A stretch of 64,000 bases of DNA from Hyphomonadaceae bacterium (GCA_022841905.1 JALHQO010000004.1:124001-188000), one strand, 5' to 3'; shown: positions 39,762 to 48,560, counted from the first letter of the stretch. The notes: generated by a model not told the origin, from the sequence alone. A program made the numbers and translations.

Positions 39762-41045
39762 TCACTGAGGAAACACAGTTTTGCCGGCGATAAATGTCCG
39801 TTTGACGGCGCCTTGCAGCAGCTTTTCGTCGAACGGGCTGTTGTTGGATTTGGATTTCAGTTTGTCGGAGTCGAGCCGGAACGGCGTGCCGGTGTCGATG
39901 ATGATGATGTCGGCTGGCGCGCCCTTGGCGAGCCGGCCCTGCGGAAGCTTCAGCAACTCCGCCGGGCGCAGCGTCATGGCGCGGATGAGCGTGTTGAGCG
40001 TGACGTCCTCGTTGTGCGCCAGTGTGAGTGCGGCGGGCAGCAATGTTTCGAGGCCGACGGCGCCGAACGCGGCTTCTTCGAAGGGCAGGCGCTTTTCTTC
40101 CGCCTGTTGCGGATCGTGGCCGGAGACGATGACGTCGATCAAGCCGCTGGCGATGGCTTCAACCAAAGCTTTGCGGTCGTCTTCGCTGCGCAGCGGCGGT
40201 GAGAGCTTGGCGAAGGTGCGATAGCCGTCGACGTCTTGCTCGTTCAGCACGAGGTGGTGGACGTTGACGCTGGCGAAGGCTTTGACGCCGCGATCCTTGG
40301 CGCGCTTCAGCGCCGGCAGCGTTTGCGCGGCGGAGAGCATGTCGAGCAGCAGCTTGCCGCCGGTGAGTTCGGCGAGCGCCAGATCGCGCTCGGCCATGAT
40401 GTATTCGGCTGCGGCGGGAATGCCGGGCAGGCCGAGTCGCGCGGCGAGATCCCCTTCATGCATGACGCCGTCTTCGGCGAGATAGGGATCTTCCGGGCGG
40501 TGCGCGATCAGCGCGTCGAAGGCGCTGGCGTAGGAGAGCGCGCGGCGCAGCACGCGGCTGGAGACGATCGGCGTGTCGCCATTGGTGAAGAACGCCGCAC
40601 CGGCTTCGGCCATCAGGCCGATCTCGGTCATCAGTTCGCCGTCGAGATGCTTGGTGAGAGCCGCCGCCGGCAAGATGCGCACGCCGCCGGATTTATCGAT
40701 GCCGCGGCGAAGGACGAAATCGATCAAGCTTTGATCGTCGAGCACAGGCGTGGTGTTCGGCATCATCACCATGGTGGTGACGCCGCCCGCAGCCGCCGCA
40801 CGACCGGCGGACTTGAACGTCTCCTTATGCTCGGCGCCCGGTTCGCCGATGACGACGCGCATGTCGATCAAGCCAGGCGCTACGTGCGCGCCGCCAGCGT
40901 CGATGATCTCGGCGCCGTCGGGCGCGCTGGTGACATTGCCGATGTCGAGGATGGTGTCGGCGAACAGAATGGCGCCGGTCTCGACCTTGCTCTTGGCGGG
41001 GTCGATCAGTTTGGCGTTGGTGATGAGAACGGGGCGCACACTCAT
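39762..41045 (-). CDS. pyrC: Dihydroorotase-like protein PyrC, metal-ligand His pair replaced
   Basis: Amidohydrolase-fold partner of aspartate transcarbamoylase. 427 residues. The usual DxHxH metal motif reads D61-M-R63-V-V65 (GLIDMRVVIGEPGAEHKETF), so both His ligands are lost. It retains ASVNVHHL, SGHDPQ and the C-terminal barrel. Such PyrC' proteins beside pyrB are known as non-catalytic ATCase subunits. A functional dihydroorotase should then exist elsewhere. ATG 41045 overlaps the stop of the small gene upstream, giving the unit pyrB - 49 aa - pyrC. Confidence 0.9.
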   Translation of the reverse strand: MSVRPVLITNAKLIDPAKSKVETGAILFADTILDIGNVTSAPDGAEIIDAGGAHVAPGLIDMRVVIGEPGAEHKETFKSAGRAAAAGGVTTMVMMPNTTPVLDDQSLIDFVLRRGIDKSGGVRILPAAALTKHLDGELMTEIGLMAEAGAAFFTNGDTPIVSSRVLRRALSYASAFDALIAHRPEDPYLAEDGVMHEGDLAARLGLPGIPAAAEYIMAERDLALAELTGGKLLLDMLSAAQTLPALKRAKDRGVKAFASVNVHHLVLNEQDVDGYRTFAKLSPPLRSEDDRKALVEAIASGLIDVIVSGHDPQQAEEKRLPFEEAAFGAVGLETLLPAALTLAHNEDVTLNTLIRAMTLRPAELLKLPQGRLAKGAPADIIIIDTGTPFRLDSDKLKSKSNNSPFDEKLLQGAVKRTFIAGKTVFPQ

Positions 41046-41191
41046 CTCCGCTTCATCGCGACGTTGAGCGTCGTCGAAAACGCGAGTGCGATGATGAAGG
41101 GCACCCAGATTGGCAGCGTGCCGAGGCCCGGTGCTTCGAGGGCGGCGGCGAGGTGATCGTCGACCGCCCACCAAAGCAGGAACATCCACAT
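41042..41191 (-). CDS. 49-residue membrane protein between pyrB and pyrC
   Basis: ATG 41191 overlaps the pyrB stop (TAATG) and its TGA overlaps the pyrC start (ATGA), so it is coupled on both sides. The product begins [20 protein letters not shown], has a second hydrophobic segment (LPIWVPFIIALAFSTTLNV), and ends AMKRR. It has one or two membrane helices with a positive C-terminus. I know no named family. Double overlap plus hydrophobic pattern make it a likely gene. Confidence 0.65.
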   Translation of the reverse strand: MWMFLLWWAVDDHLAAALEAPGLGTLPIWVPFIIALAFSTTLNVAMKRR

Positions 41192-42183
41192 TAGCGGGGC
41201 TCCTCATTGGCGCCGGTTTCGGCGAGCGCCTCCAGCACGGCCATGCGCACGGCCACGCCCATGCGCACTTGCGTTTCGATGAGCGAGACGTTGGGATTGT
41301 CGGCGACGGAGCTGTCGATCTCGACGCCGCGGTTCATTGGGCCCGGGTGCATGACGAGTGCGCCGGGCTTGGCGAATTTCAGTTTGTCCTCGTCCAAACC
41401 GTAGAACCAGAAGAACTCGCGCGGGCTTGGGAAGAAGCCGCCTGTCATGCGCTCGCGCTGCACGCGCAGCATCATGACGACGTCGGCGTCCTTAAGCCCG
41501 TCCTTCATCGTGTGAAACACTTTCGCGCCCCAGCGCTCGGCGCCGGCGGGCATGAGTGTCGGCGGGCCGATCAGGCGCACCTGCGCGCCCAGTAGTGTAA
41601 GCAGCGCCACGTTCGAGCGGGCGACGCGGCTGTGGACGATGTCGCCGCAGATGGCGATGGTGAGGCCTTCGATGCCGCCCAAGCGATCGCGGATGGTGAA
41701 GGCGTCGAGCAAGGCTTGCGTCGGATGCTCGTGCTTGCCGTCGCCGGCATTGATGACGGCGCAGCCCACTTTTTGCGAGAGCAACTCCACCGCGCCGGAC
41801 GCGCCGTGACGCACGACCAGAAGATCGGGGCGCATGGCGTTTAGCGTCGTCGCCGTGTCGATCAGCGTTTCGCCTTTCGCCACCGACGAGGAGCGCACGC
41901 TCATGTTGACGACATCGGCGCCCATGCGTTTGCCGGCGAGTTCGAACGAGCTTTGCGTTCTTGTGGAATTCTCGAAGAAAAGATTGATCAGAGTGCGCCC
42001 GCGCAAGGTGTCGAGCTTCTTGATCTTCTGCTCGGCCAAAGGCGCGAAGGTCTCGGCCCGATCGAGCAGGCTCTCGGCTTCGAAACGATTGAGGTCTGAT
42101 ATGGCCAGCAGGTGCTTGTGGCGGAATCGAACGGCGGTTGTGCGAGCTTCGTTTTTCTTCACGCCAGTCGGTCGCTGAGCCAT
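41191..42183 (-). CDS. pyrB: Aspartate carbamoyltransferase catalytic subunit
   Basis: Condenses carbamoyl phosphate with aspartate in pyrimidine synthesis. 330 residues. The carbamoyl-phosphate motif ENSTRT is at 71-76 ([14 protein letters not shown]); [11 protein letters not shown] and the aspartate-loop region [12 protein letters not shown] are present. No pyrI regulatory subunit is seen. It is probably assembled with the adjacent non-catalytic PyrC'. First gene of the pyrB - small protein - pyrC unit. Confidence 0.97.
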   Translation of the reverse strand: MAQRPTGVKKNEARTTAVRFRHKHLLAISDLNRFEAESLLDRAETFAPLAEQKIKKLDTLRGRTLINLFFENSTRTQSSFELAGKRMGADVVNMSVRSSSVAKGETLIDTATTLNAMRPDLLVVRHGASGAVELLSQKVGCAVINAGDGKHEHPTQALLDAFTIRDRLGGIEGLTIAICGDIVHSRVARSNVALLTLLGAQVRLIGPPTLMPAGAERWGAKVFHTMKDGLKDADVVMMLRVQRERMTGGFFPSPREFFWFYGLDEDKLKFAKPGALVMHPGPMNRGVEIDSSVADNPNVSLIETQVRMGVAVRMAVLEALAETGANEEPR

Positions 42184-42342
42184 GCCGCTTGTTAAGCCTT
42201 GTGTCTGCTTCGCCGCAAGCGCGGCGACAACAAGGCGGGGATAATCGTTTCAACCTTATTGGCGCCGCGGACTCGGTGCTGTACTGCTTTTGTTCCAATC
42301 TTGGGACAGGGCGGGTTGCAGGACGAAAGACGAGCTGCGGAT

Positions 42343-42594
42343 ATGAAATCGCACCTGAAACGTGATGACTCGGGCCCGGCCTTGAAGCCGGTGGGTTTGG
42401 CGCTGGCGGCGGTGGTGGCCGGGCTTGGCGTCGCCAAGGCGGAAGCCGCCGAAGTGCGCACGCAGGCGCCGCTGGAACCGGCGGGCCAGAGCAACACGTA
42501 TGTCCTCGACCCGACCAACCATCCAGGCTTCGAGGAAGACGCCGAAATGATCGTCGGCGAAAGCGAACCAGTGGCGCCGTTCGGCGGGCGCTGA
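42343..42594 (+). CDS. Small hypothetical exported protein
   Basis: 83 residues from ATG 42343. The N-terminus is charged (MKSHLKRDDSGP), then a hydrophobic stretch LGLALAAVVAGLGVAKAEA resembles a signal peptide or anchor. A polar Pro/Glu tail (LDPTNHPGFEEDAEMIVG) follows. Divergent from pyrB across 159 bases. The family is unknown, and the start is chosen as the last Met before the hydrophobic segment. Confidence 0.5.
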   Translation: MKSHLKRDDSGPALKPVGLALAAVVAGLGVAKAEAAEVRTQAPLEPAGQSNTYVLDPTNHPGFEEDAEMIVGESEPVAPFGGR

Positions 42595-42647
42595 ACTCGT
42601 GATTGGACAATCCCGGAGTGCATGTTTCGATGCCTCGGGAGGTCAAC

Positions 42648-43070
42648 ATGAGAAATCTGTTTTTGGCTTCGCTCGCCTACGCCTGCTTGGCTGTGCCTGG
42701 CGCCTTGGCCCAGCAGGACGATCGCTTGGCTGACGTTCAAGCGCGAATGGATGCGCCCGTCGATACGACGCTGCCGCCGGTCGAGACTTTGACGTGTGAT
42801 CAAATGACGGCGGAGATGATGGTGGCTGGTCAGCGGATGAACAGCCAACTCGATCCGAACTTTGCGGCTAATGCGCAAGCGCTCCAAGATCAGGTTCAAA
42901 ACGGACGCGCTCCGGCCCGTGGAACGGAGGCCGCTGCGGCGGAAGCCAATCGTCAGCGCGTGAATACCATCGGCGGCCAAGTCGCGGATGCAACGGCTGG
43001 AATAGATCTTCAGCGCATGATGGCGCTAAGTGACCGGTTCGCCGCCGAACGCTGCCCGACGCCGCAATAG
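42648..43070 (+). CDS. Hypothetical secreted protein
   Basis: 140 residues from ATG 42648, with GGGAGG five bases upstream. The signal peptide MRNLFLASLAYACLAVPGALA is followed by a helical, Gln/Ala-rich mature part (TCDQMTAEMMVAGQRMNSQLD...MMALSDRFAAERC) with two Cys. No known family. It is convergent with the AEC transporter gene. Confidence 0.7.
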   Translation: MRNLFLASLAYACLAVPGALAQQDDRLADVQARMDAPVDTTLPPVETLTCDQMTAEMMVAGQRMNSQLDPNFAANAQALQDQVQNGRAPARGTEAAAAEANRQRVNTIGGQVADATAGIDLQRMMALSDRFAAERCPTPQ

Positions 43071-43075
43071 CGTAC

Positions 43076-43993
43076 TCAAGGCAGGGTAAGACCGATGACG
43101 AGCGGCATTGTGAGGAACGAGAGCAGCGTCGTCGCCGTGATGATGGCCGCGACGAGTTGTGCGTCACCGCCCATTTCGCGAGCCAGCGTGTAGCCGGCGG
43201 CCGCAGTTGGCGTGGCGCCGAGGCCGGCGGCGACAGCGGCGGCAAGCGGGCCCGCGCCGGTCAGCGTGACGGCGGTAAACAGGATCGCGGGCATCAGCAG
43301 CAGCTTGAAGGCCGAGGCGAACGCGACGCGCACGCCGGAGGCGCGCAGCGCCGTGAAGTCGAGGCCGGCGCCGACGCAAATGAGCGCGATCGGCATGGCG
43401 GCGTCGCCAAGCAGATCGAGTGCGCTCGAAAGCGCGCCGAAATCATGGAAGCCGGCGGCGTTGACGGCGAGGCCAACGGCGCAGGCGAGGATGAGCGGGT
43501 TGGCGACGATCTGGTCGAGTACGGCGCGCCAGGACGCGGCGCGTGTGGCGCCCCAACGCGCCAGCACCATGACGCAGACGACATTCATGGTCAGCACAAG
43601 CGGGCCGAAGGCGATGCCGATCAAATCGAGGCCAGTTTGTCCGTAGAGCGGCAGCGCGGCCGCGAGCAGCACGAAACCGTTCCAGCGCAGCGAGCCTTGG
43701 AAGACGCTGGTGAAAGCGGGGCCGTCGGCGCGGAAGATGAGACGCGTCGCCAGCGCTAGCAGGATCGCAGAGAGGACGCCGCCAAGAATGCCGATCAGAA
43801 ACGGCGCCGAGCCTTGCGCGCTGAAATCGGCGCGGGCGGTCAGCGTGAACAGGAACGCCGGGTAGAGCACGAAATAGCCGAAGCGATTGACCGCGCCGAA
43901 GGCTTCAGGCGTCGCGATGCGGCCAGCCCGCGCGGCCCAGCCGATGGCGATCAGAATGAAAACCGGCGCAAGGCCTGCGATGAGGGGGCTCAT
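43076..43993 (-). CDS. AEC (auxin efflux carrier) family transporter
   Basis: 305 residues with about 10 hydrophobic helices in two halves. The start SPLIAGLAPVFILIAIGWAARAG and the broken-helix region TPTAAAGYTLAREMGGD near the C-terminus are typical of AEC/PIN-like permeases, which move carboxylates or similar anions. The substrate is unknown. A large palindromic repeat lies between its start and ruvX. Confidence 0.9.
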   Translation of the reverse strand: MSPLIAGLAPVFILIAIGWAARAGRIATPEAFGAVNRFGYFVLYPAFLFTLTARADFSAQGSAPFLIGILGGVLSAILLALATRLIFRADGPAFTSVFQGSLRWNGFVLLAAALPLYGQTGLDLIGIAFGPLVLTMNVVCVMVLARWGATRAASWRAVLDQIVANPLILACAVGLAVNAAGFHDFGALSSALDLLGDAAMPIALICVGAGLDFTALRASGVRVAFASAFKLLLMPAILFTAVTLTGAGPLAAAVAAGLGATPTAAAGYTLAREMGGDAQLVAAIITATTLLSFLTMPLVIGLTLP

Positions 43994-44008
43994 GCGGGCG
44001 ATGCCATG

Positions 44009-44112
44009 GTCTGGACCGCCGGCGCCCTCGCCGGCACGGCGCCACTGCTACCGACAAACGCCAGCGTGTGTTCAAGCTGCGGTATGCTGGCGAGGGCGCC
44101 GGCGGTCCAGAC
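44009..44112. repeat. Double-hairpin palindromic repeat with 28-base arms
   Basis: The left arm 44009-44036 (GTCTGGACC then GCCGGCG-CCCT-CGCCGGC, A) pairs with the right arm 44085-44112 (TGCTGGCGAGGGCGCC... GGTCCAGAC) with one mismatch. Each arm folds on itself, as in the repeats at 2568, 6303 and 29335. The 48-base centre is not repeated. It fills most of the 127-base gap between the AEC gene and ruvX. Confidence 0.85.
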
Positions 44113-44120
44113 TCGTACGT

Positions 44121-44591
44121 TCACACCCGCCGCTCCTGCATCGCATCCAGCGCGCCTTGGAGCATGTAGGCGGCGGCCATTTTGTCGACCACTTCGCTGC
44201 GGCGTTTGCGGGTGGCGTCGCCTTCGAGGAGCGTGCGCGTCACGGCGGCGGTGGAGAGGCGCTCGTCCCACAGCAGCAGCGGCACGTCGCGCTTGGTGAG
44301 GAGGTTGCGGGCAAAGGCGCGGGCGCTTTGCGCAGAGGGGCCGGATGAGCCGTCCATGTTGAGCGGCAGGCCGATGACGAGACCGGCGCATTGGCGCCCG
44401 TCATAGATTTTGAACAAGGCCTCGGCGTCGACGGCGAATTTCACGCGCGAGATGGTATCGAGCGAGGAGCCGATCATGCGGGTCAGATCGCTAATCGCGA
44501 TGCCGATCCTTTTTTCGCCCGGATCGACCCCGAGGATCGCGGCGCGCGCTGGCAGGGCGGCGGCGAATTCGGGGAGGTCGAGCATGGGCAT
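44121..44591 (-). CDS. ruvX: RuvX/YqgF Holliday junction resolvase-like nuclease
   Basis: RNase H-fold protein of 156 residues, linked in E. coli to 16S rRNA 5'-end processing and in others to junction resolution. Motifs: ILGVDPGEKRIGIAISD (first catalytic Asp, D23), VIGLPLNMDGSSG and LLLWDERLSTAAV. The start may be the second Met (44585). It is divergent from the lipoprotein and gatC genes, a neighbourhood commonly seen in alphaproteobacteria. Confidence 0.92.
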   Translation of the reverse strand: MPMLDLPEFAAALPARAAILGVDPGEKRIGIAISDLTRMIGSSLDTISRVKFAVDAEALFKIYDGRQCAGLVIGLPLNMDGSSGPSAQSARAFARNLLTKRDVPLLLWDERLSTAAVTRTLLEGDATRKRRSEVVDKMAAAYMLQGALDAMQERRV

Positions 44592-44649
44592 GAATGAGTC
44601 CCTTCGGCGCGCGCTTGCGCCGGGTCAAGCCGGGGTCTTCAATGGGGCG

Positions 44650-45054
44650 ATGAAACACGCTCTCCTCGCCGCCGCCCTGGCCGTTCTCGCCGCCTGCGCC
44701 TCGCCCACGACCGATGCGCCCGACCCCGATCTGGCTTTTGCGCTGGGGCATGATCTCAGCTGCAACGCCAGCGAGCAGCGCGCGCCGAACGGCGAGGTGT
44801 CCACGCTCCATATCTCGCTCTCGGTTCCGGATCGCGGCGGGGCTGGGGAGTTCTGCATCATGACGGGTTGCGAGGCTGCGACGTTCGAACCGACGCTGAC
44901 ACGCGCTTTGGGCTGGACCGCTGTGATGCGGACGAACGACCGCACCAATTACAACGCCAACCTGGAGATCTCACGCGATCTGCGGGCGTTTACGTTAGCC
45001 GAAGGCGAAGGCGGCGGCGTTTGGACTGGGACCTGTAACGCCGCTGGCTCTTGA
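44650..45054 (+). CDS. Hypothetical lipoprotein
   Basis: 134 residues from ATG 44650. The signal peptide MKHALLAAALAVLAAC ends in a lipobox (C16). The mature domain is beta-rich with Cys pairs (DLSCNASEQ, CIMTGC, GTCNAAGS) and a regular strand pattern (LHISLSVPDRGG). The family is unknown. It precedes gatC by 31 bases on the same strand and may share its transcript. Confidence 0.75.
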   Translation: MKHALLAAALAVLAACASPTTDAPDPDLAFALGHDLSCNASEQRAPNGEVSTLHISLSVPDRGGAGEFCIMTGCEAATFEPTLTRALGWTAVMRTNDRTNYNANLEISRDLRAFTLAEGEGGGVWTGTCNAAGS

Positions 45055-45085
45055 AGCTGTAGCCGGGCGCTGCTAGCCCGCACGC

Positions 45086-45376
45086 ATGTCAATCGATGAA
45101 AAAACCGTCCGCAAGGTCGCCAAGCTCGCGCGCCTGGCGCTGCCGGAAGAGCGCGTCAAGCCGATGGCCGACGAGCTCAACGGCATCATGGCGTGGATCG
45201 AGCAGCTGAACGAGGTCGACGTCGAGGGCGTCGAGCCGATGACGAGCGCCGTTGAGGGCATGAGCCTGCCGATGCGCGAGGATGTGGTGACGGCCGGCGA
45301 CGATCCGGAAAAGGTGCTGAAGAACGCGCCGAAGTCGGAAGATGGATTCTTTGTGGTGCCGAAAGTGGTGGAGTAG
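45086..45376 (+). CDS. gatC: Asp/Glu-tRNA amidotransferase subunit GatC
   Basis: A small subunit that wraps GatA and GatB in the amidotransferase converting Glu-tRNA(Gln) and/or Asp-tRNA(Asn). 96 residues: MSIDEKTVRKVAKLARLALPEE, LNEVDVEGVEPMTSAVEG, and the conserved MREDVVTAGDDPEKVLKNAP and DGFFVVPKVVE end. It heads a four-gene unit leading to gatA. tRNA-Gln in this window is the likely beneficiary of the pathway. Confidence 0.97.
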   Translation: MSIDEKTVRKVAKLARLALPEERVKPMADELNGIMAWIEQLNEVDVEGVEPMTSAVEGMSLPMREDVVTAGDDPEKVLKNAPKSEDGFFVVPKVVE

Positions 45377-45379
45377 CGC

Positions 45380-45694
45380 TTGGCAATCGCCATTGCATCG
45401 CTCGCGATCGCCGTCGCCTTATTGGTGATGACGCCGTTGGTATATCTGACCATCGGCGGAGTTCGCGCGCTCATTCCAGGCCGGCATCTTGTGATCGCGG
45501 CGCTGATGTCTTTCGGCGCGTGGGCCGCGCTGGACGCCGTATTCGCCAGACTGAGCGTGAACGGTGCGCAGTATGACGTCGTGTCGCTTCAGGCTGTGGG
45601 GATTGGCATCTGGGCGGAGTTGGCGCTCATCGCAACGGCGCACTTGATCGCGCTGGCCATTCTCCAGCGCCCCGCCGTGCGCGTAGCGCCATGA
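45380..45694 (+). CDS. Three-helix membrane protein inserted between gatC and gatA
   Basis: 104 residues from TTG 45380, 3 bases after the gatC stop. Three hydrophobic helices (about 3-25, 37-53, 71-95). No family recognised. It overlaps the following GNAT gene by 4 bases (ATGA). The position inside the gat operon is likely incidental co-transcription; no functional tie to tRNA amidation is visible. Confidence 0.65.
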   Translation: MAIAIASLAIAVALLVMTPLVYLTIGGVRALIPGRHLVIAALMSFGAWAALDAVFARLSVNGAQYDVVSLQAVGIGIWAELALIATAHLIALAILQRPAVRVAP

Positions 45695-46155
45695 GCTTCA
45701 CCATCGCCACCGAAACGCCGTTGTCGGACGATGTTCGCGCGCTGGTGCAGGCGTTGAACAAGTACACGTACGCGCTGACGCCGGCCGAGTATCGTCATCA
45801 CATGACGGCCGAGCAGATGGCGGGTGCGGATACGACCTTGTTCGTGGCGCGCGATGAAAGCGGCGCGACCTTGGGCATGGGCGCGTTGCGCCGCCATGGC
45901 GACGTCGGCGAAGTGAAGCGCATGTTCGTGAAGCCGGAAGCGCGTGGGCTCGGCGTCGGCGGGGCCATACTGGCGGCGATCGAGAATTTGGCGCGCAGCG
46001 AGGGCTTGTCGCGCGTGGTGTTGGAAACGGGCTCGAACTTCGATGCGGCCAAGCGCGTGTATGAGCGCGGCGGCTTCGCAGCGTGCGAGCCTGTGTTGGA
46101 TTATCCGCCGAGCGCGTGGACCGCGTTCTATGCAAAATCATTGAGTGTTGAATGA
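45691..46155 (+). CDS. GNAT family N-acetyltransferase
   Basis: 154 residues, one GNAT domain. Acetyl-CoA pyrophosphate loop [18 protein letters not shown] (Q/RxxGxG/A type), preceded by [11 protein letters not shown]. The C-terminal strand [11 protein letters not shown] is typical of the family. Substrate unknown. It overlaps both neighbours by 4 bases, so it is tightly coupled within gatC-gatA. Confidence 0.9.
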   Translation: MSFTIATETPLSDDVRALVQALNKYTYALTPAEYRHHMTAEQMAGADTTLFVARDESGATLGMGALRRHGDVGEVKRMFVKPEARGLGVGGAILAAIENLARSEGLSRVVLETGSNFDAAKRVYERGGFAACEPVLDYPPSAWTAFYAKSLSVE

Positions 46156-47630
46156 CCGATCTGACCACCCTCACACTGGCCGAAGCGCTCGATGGCATGG
46201 AGAAGAAGCACTTCTCCTCGCTCGAAATCACCGACGCGTTCTTGAACGCGATCGACAAGGCCAATCCGCACTTGAACGCTTACGTCGTGGTGACGCCGGA
46301 GATCGCGCGGGCGCGGGCGAAGGAGAGCGACGCGCGGCGGGCGGCTGGCGAGGCTGGCGCACTGGAAGGCGCGCCGCTGGGGATCAAGGATCTCTTCTGC
46401 ACCGAAGGCGTGCGCACCACGGCGTGCTCGAACATCTTGGGCGAGTTCACACCGACTTATGAGAGCGCAGTCAGCGCCAATTTGAAGCGCGATGGCGCGG
46501 TGATGTTGGGCAAGCTCAACATGGACGAGTTCGCAATGGGTTCGTCGAACGAGACGAGCGCGTTTGGTCCTGTGGTCAGCCCATGGCGGCGCGGCAATGA
46601 GGACGCGAAGCTGACGCCTGGCGGATCGTCGGGCGGGTCGGCGTCAGCGGTGAGCGCTGATCTATGCTTGGGCGCAACAGCGACGGATACGGGCGGCTCG
46701 ATCCGGCAGCCGGCGGCGTTTACGGGCACGGTTGGGATAAAGCCGACCTACGGGCGCTGCTCGCGTTGGGGGATCGTAGCGTTTGCGTCATCGCTCGATC
46801 AGGCCGGGCCGATTGCGAAGACGGTCGAGGATGCGGCGATGCTGCTGCAATCGATGGCCGGGCATGACGCGAAGGATTCCACTTCGCTCACCAATGCGCT
46901 GCCGGATTTCCGCGCCGCGACCAAGCGCTCGATCAAAGGCATGGTGGTCGGCGTGCCTGAGGAATATCGCGTCGACGGCATGCCGGAAGAGATCGAGGCG
47001 CTCTGGCAGCAGGGCATCGAATGGGTGAAGGCGGCGGGTGCGACGGTCAAGAAGATCAACCTGAAGCACACGAAGTACGCACTGCCGACCTATTACATCG
47101 TCGCGCCGGCGGAAGCTTCGTCGAACCTCGCGCGCTATGACGGCATGCGCTACGGCGCGCGTGTCGCCGGGCGTGATTTGAACGCGACGTATGAAAACAC
47201 GCGCGCGTCGGGCTTCGGCAAGGAAGTGCAGCGGCGCATTCTCATTGGCACGTATGTGCTGAGCGCTGGCTATTACGACGCGTATTATCTGCGCGCGCAA
47301 AAGGTTCGCCAGCGCATCGCGCAGGATTTCCGTGATGCGTTCGCTGAGGTGGACGCGATCCTGACGCCGGCGACGCCGTCAGCGGCGTTCGCGCTGGGCG
47401 AAAAGAGCGGCGATCCGGTGGCGATGTATTTGAACGACATCTTCACGGTGACCGCGAACCTGGCTGGCTTGCCGGCGCTTGCGTTGCCCGCTGCTGTCGA
47501 TGCGAACGGTTTGCCGCTCGGGCTGCAAGTGATCGGCAAGGCGCTTGATGAAGAGAGCGTATTTGCGGTGAGCGCCGAATTGGAACGCGCGGCTGGCTTT
47601 AAGGCGAAGGCGGCGAAGTGGTGGCTCTAG
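46152..47630 (+). CDS. gatA: Asp/Glu-tRNA amidotransferase subunit GatA
   Basis: Glutamine amidase subunit producing ammonia for GatB. 492 residues. The amidase Ser-cisSer-Lys triad is K79 (LGIKDLFC), S159 ([10 protein letters not shown]) and S183 ([10 protein letters not shown]), with the same spacing as known GatA. The start overlaps the GNAT stop. gatB is not next but at 58937. Confidence 0.97.
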   Translation: MTDLTTLTLAEALDGMEKKHFSSLEITDAFLNAIDKANPHLNAYVVVTPEIARARAKESDARRAAGEAGALEGAPLGIKDLFCTEGVRTTACSNILGEFTPTYESAVSANLKRDGAVMLGKLNMDEFAMGSSNETSAFGPVVSPWRRGNEDAKLTPGGSSGGSASAVSADLCLGATATDTGGSIRQPAAFTGTVGIKPTYGRCSRWGIVAFASSLDQAGPIAKTVEDAAMLLQSMAGHDAKDSTSLTNALPDFRAATKRSIKGMVVGVPEEYRVDGMPEEIEALWQQGIEWVKAAGATVKKINLKHTKYALPTYYIVAPAEASSNLARYDGMRYGARVAGRDLNATYENTRASGFGKEVQRRILIGTYVLSAGYYDAYYLRAQKVRQRIAQDFRDAFAEVDAILTPATPSAAFALGEKSGDPVAMYLNDIFTVTANLAGLPALALPAAVDANGLPLGLQVIGKALDEESVFAVSAELERAAGFKAKAAKWWL

Positions 47631-47757
47631 CGTGAGACGCCTTTCGCCGGCGCAATTGTTTCCGCCGCGCATCGATGGGCGCATTCTTTACGCTGTGCAA
47701 ACGTCTTCGGCTGAACCACGGCGGCGCGAGCGCGCGAATCCCGGTAAGATCGCGTCC

Positions 47758-48039
47758 ATGGCCAAACGCAAAGCTTCCGCCCCGCGCGCGCAGCGTCGTC
47801 CCCGCAAGGAGATCGACCGCAACTATTTCTTCGGTGACGTTTTCATCAAGACCGGCGTCGCGGTTGGCGTGGCGCTTGGCCTGATCGCGCTTTACACGCC
47901 GTTTACGCTGATGGGCGCGATCAATGACGGCATGTACGATTATGTCGCTGTGATGAGCACGTTCGGCGTCATCGGCCTGGCGGCGTTCCTGTTCGGCCGC
48001 CACTTGCGGCGCGAAGCCACGCACTGGGATTTCGACTAA
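47758..48039 (+). CDS. Small two-helix membrane protein
   Basis: 93 residues from ATG 47758. A basic N-terminus (MAKRKASAPRAQRRPRKEIDR) is followed by two hydrophobic segments (about 35-55 and 62-80) and a terminal RHLRREATHWDFD. Unknown family. It starts 127 bases after gatA; the gap holds nothing I can recognise. Confidence 0.65.
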   Translation: MAKRKASAPRAQRRPRKEIDRNYFFGDVFIKTGVAVGVALGLIALYTPFTLMGAINDGMYDYVAVMSTFGVIGLAAFLFGRHLRREATHWDFD

Positions 48040-48085
48040 TCCTGCCCTTGACCGGGCGCCGCTGAGAGCCGAGTTTGCGGCCATC

Positions 48086-48526
48086 GTGAAGGAGCCGGTC
48101 TTGAACGCAGCAGAATGCACGCGCCTGGGCGCTTATCTGAGCAAATTGCTCGGCTCGCCGACTGTGTCGGTGGTGTCGAAGAGCGCTGACGAGGCGGATG
48201 TGCTGGTCGACGGCAAGGCCGTCGCCACTTTGTTGCGCGACGACGAAGAGGGCGAACTCTCCTATTCGATCAGCCTCACCGTGCCCCGCGCCGCCGGCGC
48301 CAAGAAGAATGCGCCGATTGACGAAGCCGAGCGTGCGCGTCTGCAGGGCGAGCTGCGCAAGACCCTGCACGCCGCCGATCTCGACGTGCGCGCGCGCCCG
48401 CGCAAGACGGACAGCGCTGAAGTGTACGTGCACGACGAATTTGTTGGCACTGTCTCGGCCGATGAAGACGAGGGCCAGGTGCTGACGATGAGCATTCTGG
48501 ATATCGATCTGGAAGGCGAAGAGTAG
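48086..48526 (+). CDS. Tandem DUF3126 protein
   Basis: 146 residues made of two copies of a DUF3126-like module. Copy 1 (about 6-68) has LGAYLSKLLGSPTVSVV...ADVLVDGKAVATLLRDDEEG. Copy 2 (about 76-143) has LQGELRKTLHAADLDVRARP...AEVYVHDEFVGTVSADEDEGQ...MSILDIDL. DUF3126 proteins are usually about 60-80 residues with one module, and copy 2 is the more canonical. Cytoplasmic, function unknown. Convergent with phoH. Confidence 0.8.
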   Translation: MKEPVLNAAECTRLGAYLSKLLGSPTVSVVSKSADEADVLVDGKAVATLLRDDEEGELSYSISLTVPRAAGAKKNAPIDEAERARLQGELRKTLHAADLDVRARPRKTDSAEVYVHDEFVGTVSADEDEGQVLTMSILDIDLEGEE

Positions 48527-48528
48527 CG

Positions 48529-48560
48529 CTCAAAGAAAAGCCCCGGCATGAGGCCGGGGC
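48529..48560 (-). terminator. Intrinsic terminator of phoH
   Basis: On the minus strand, GCCCCGGC-CTCAT-GCCGGGGC is followed by TTTTCTTTGAGC. It lies 60 bases beyond the phoH stop, between convergent genes. It may also stop plus-strand transcripts, though the T-run there is weaker. Confidence 0.8.
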
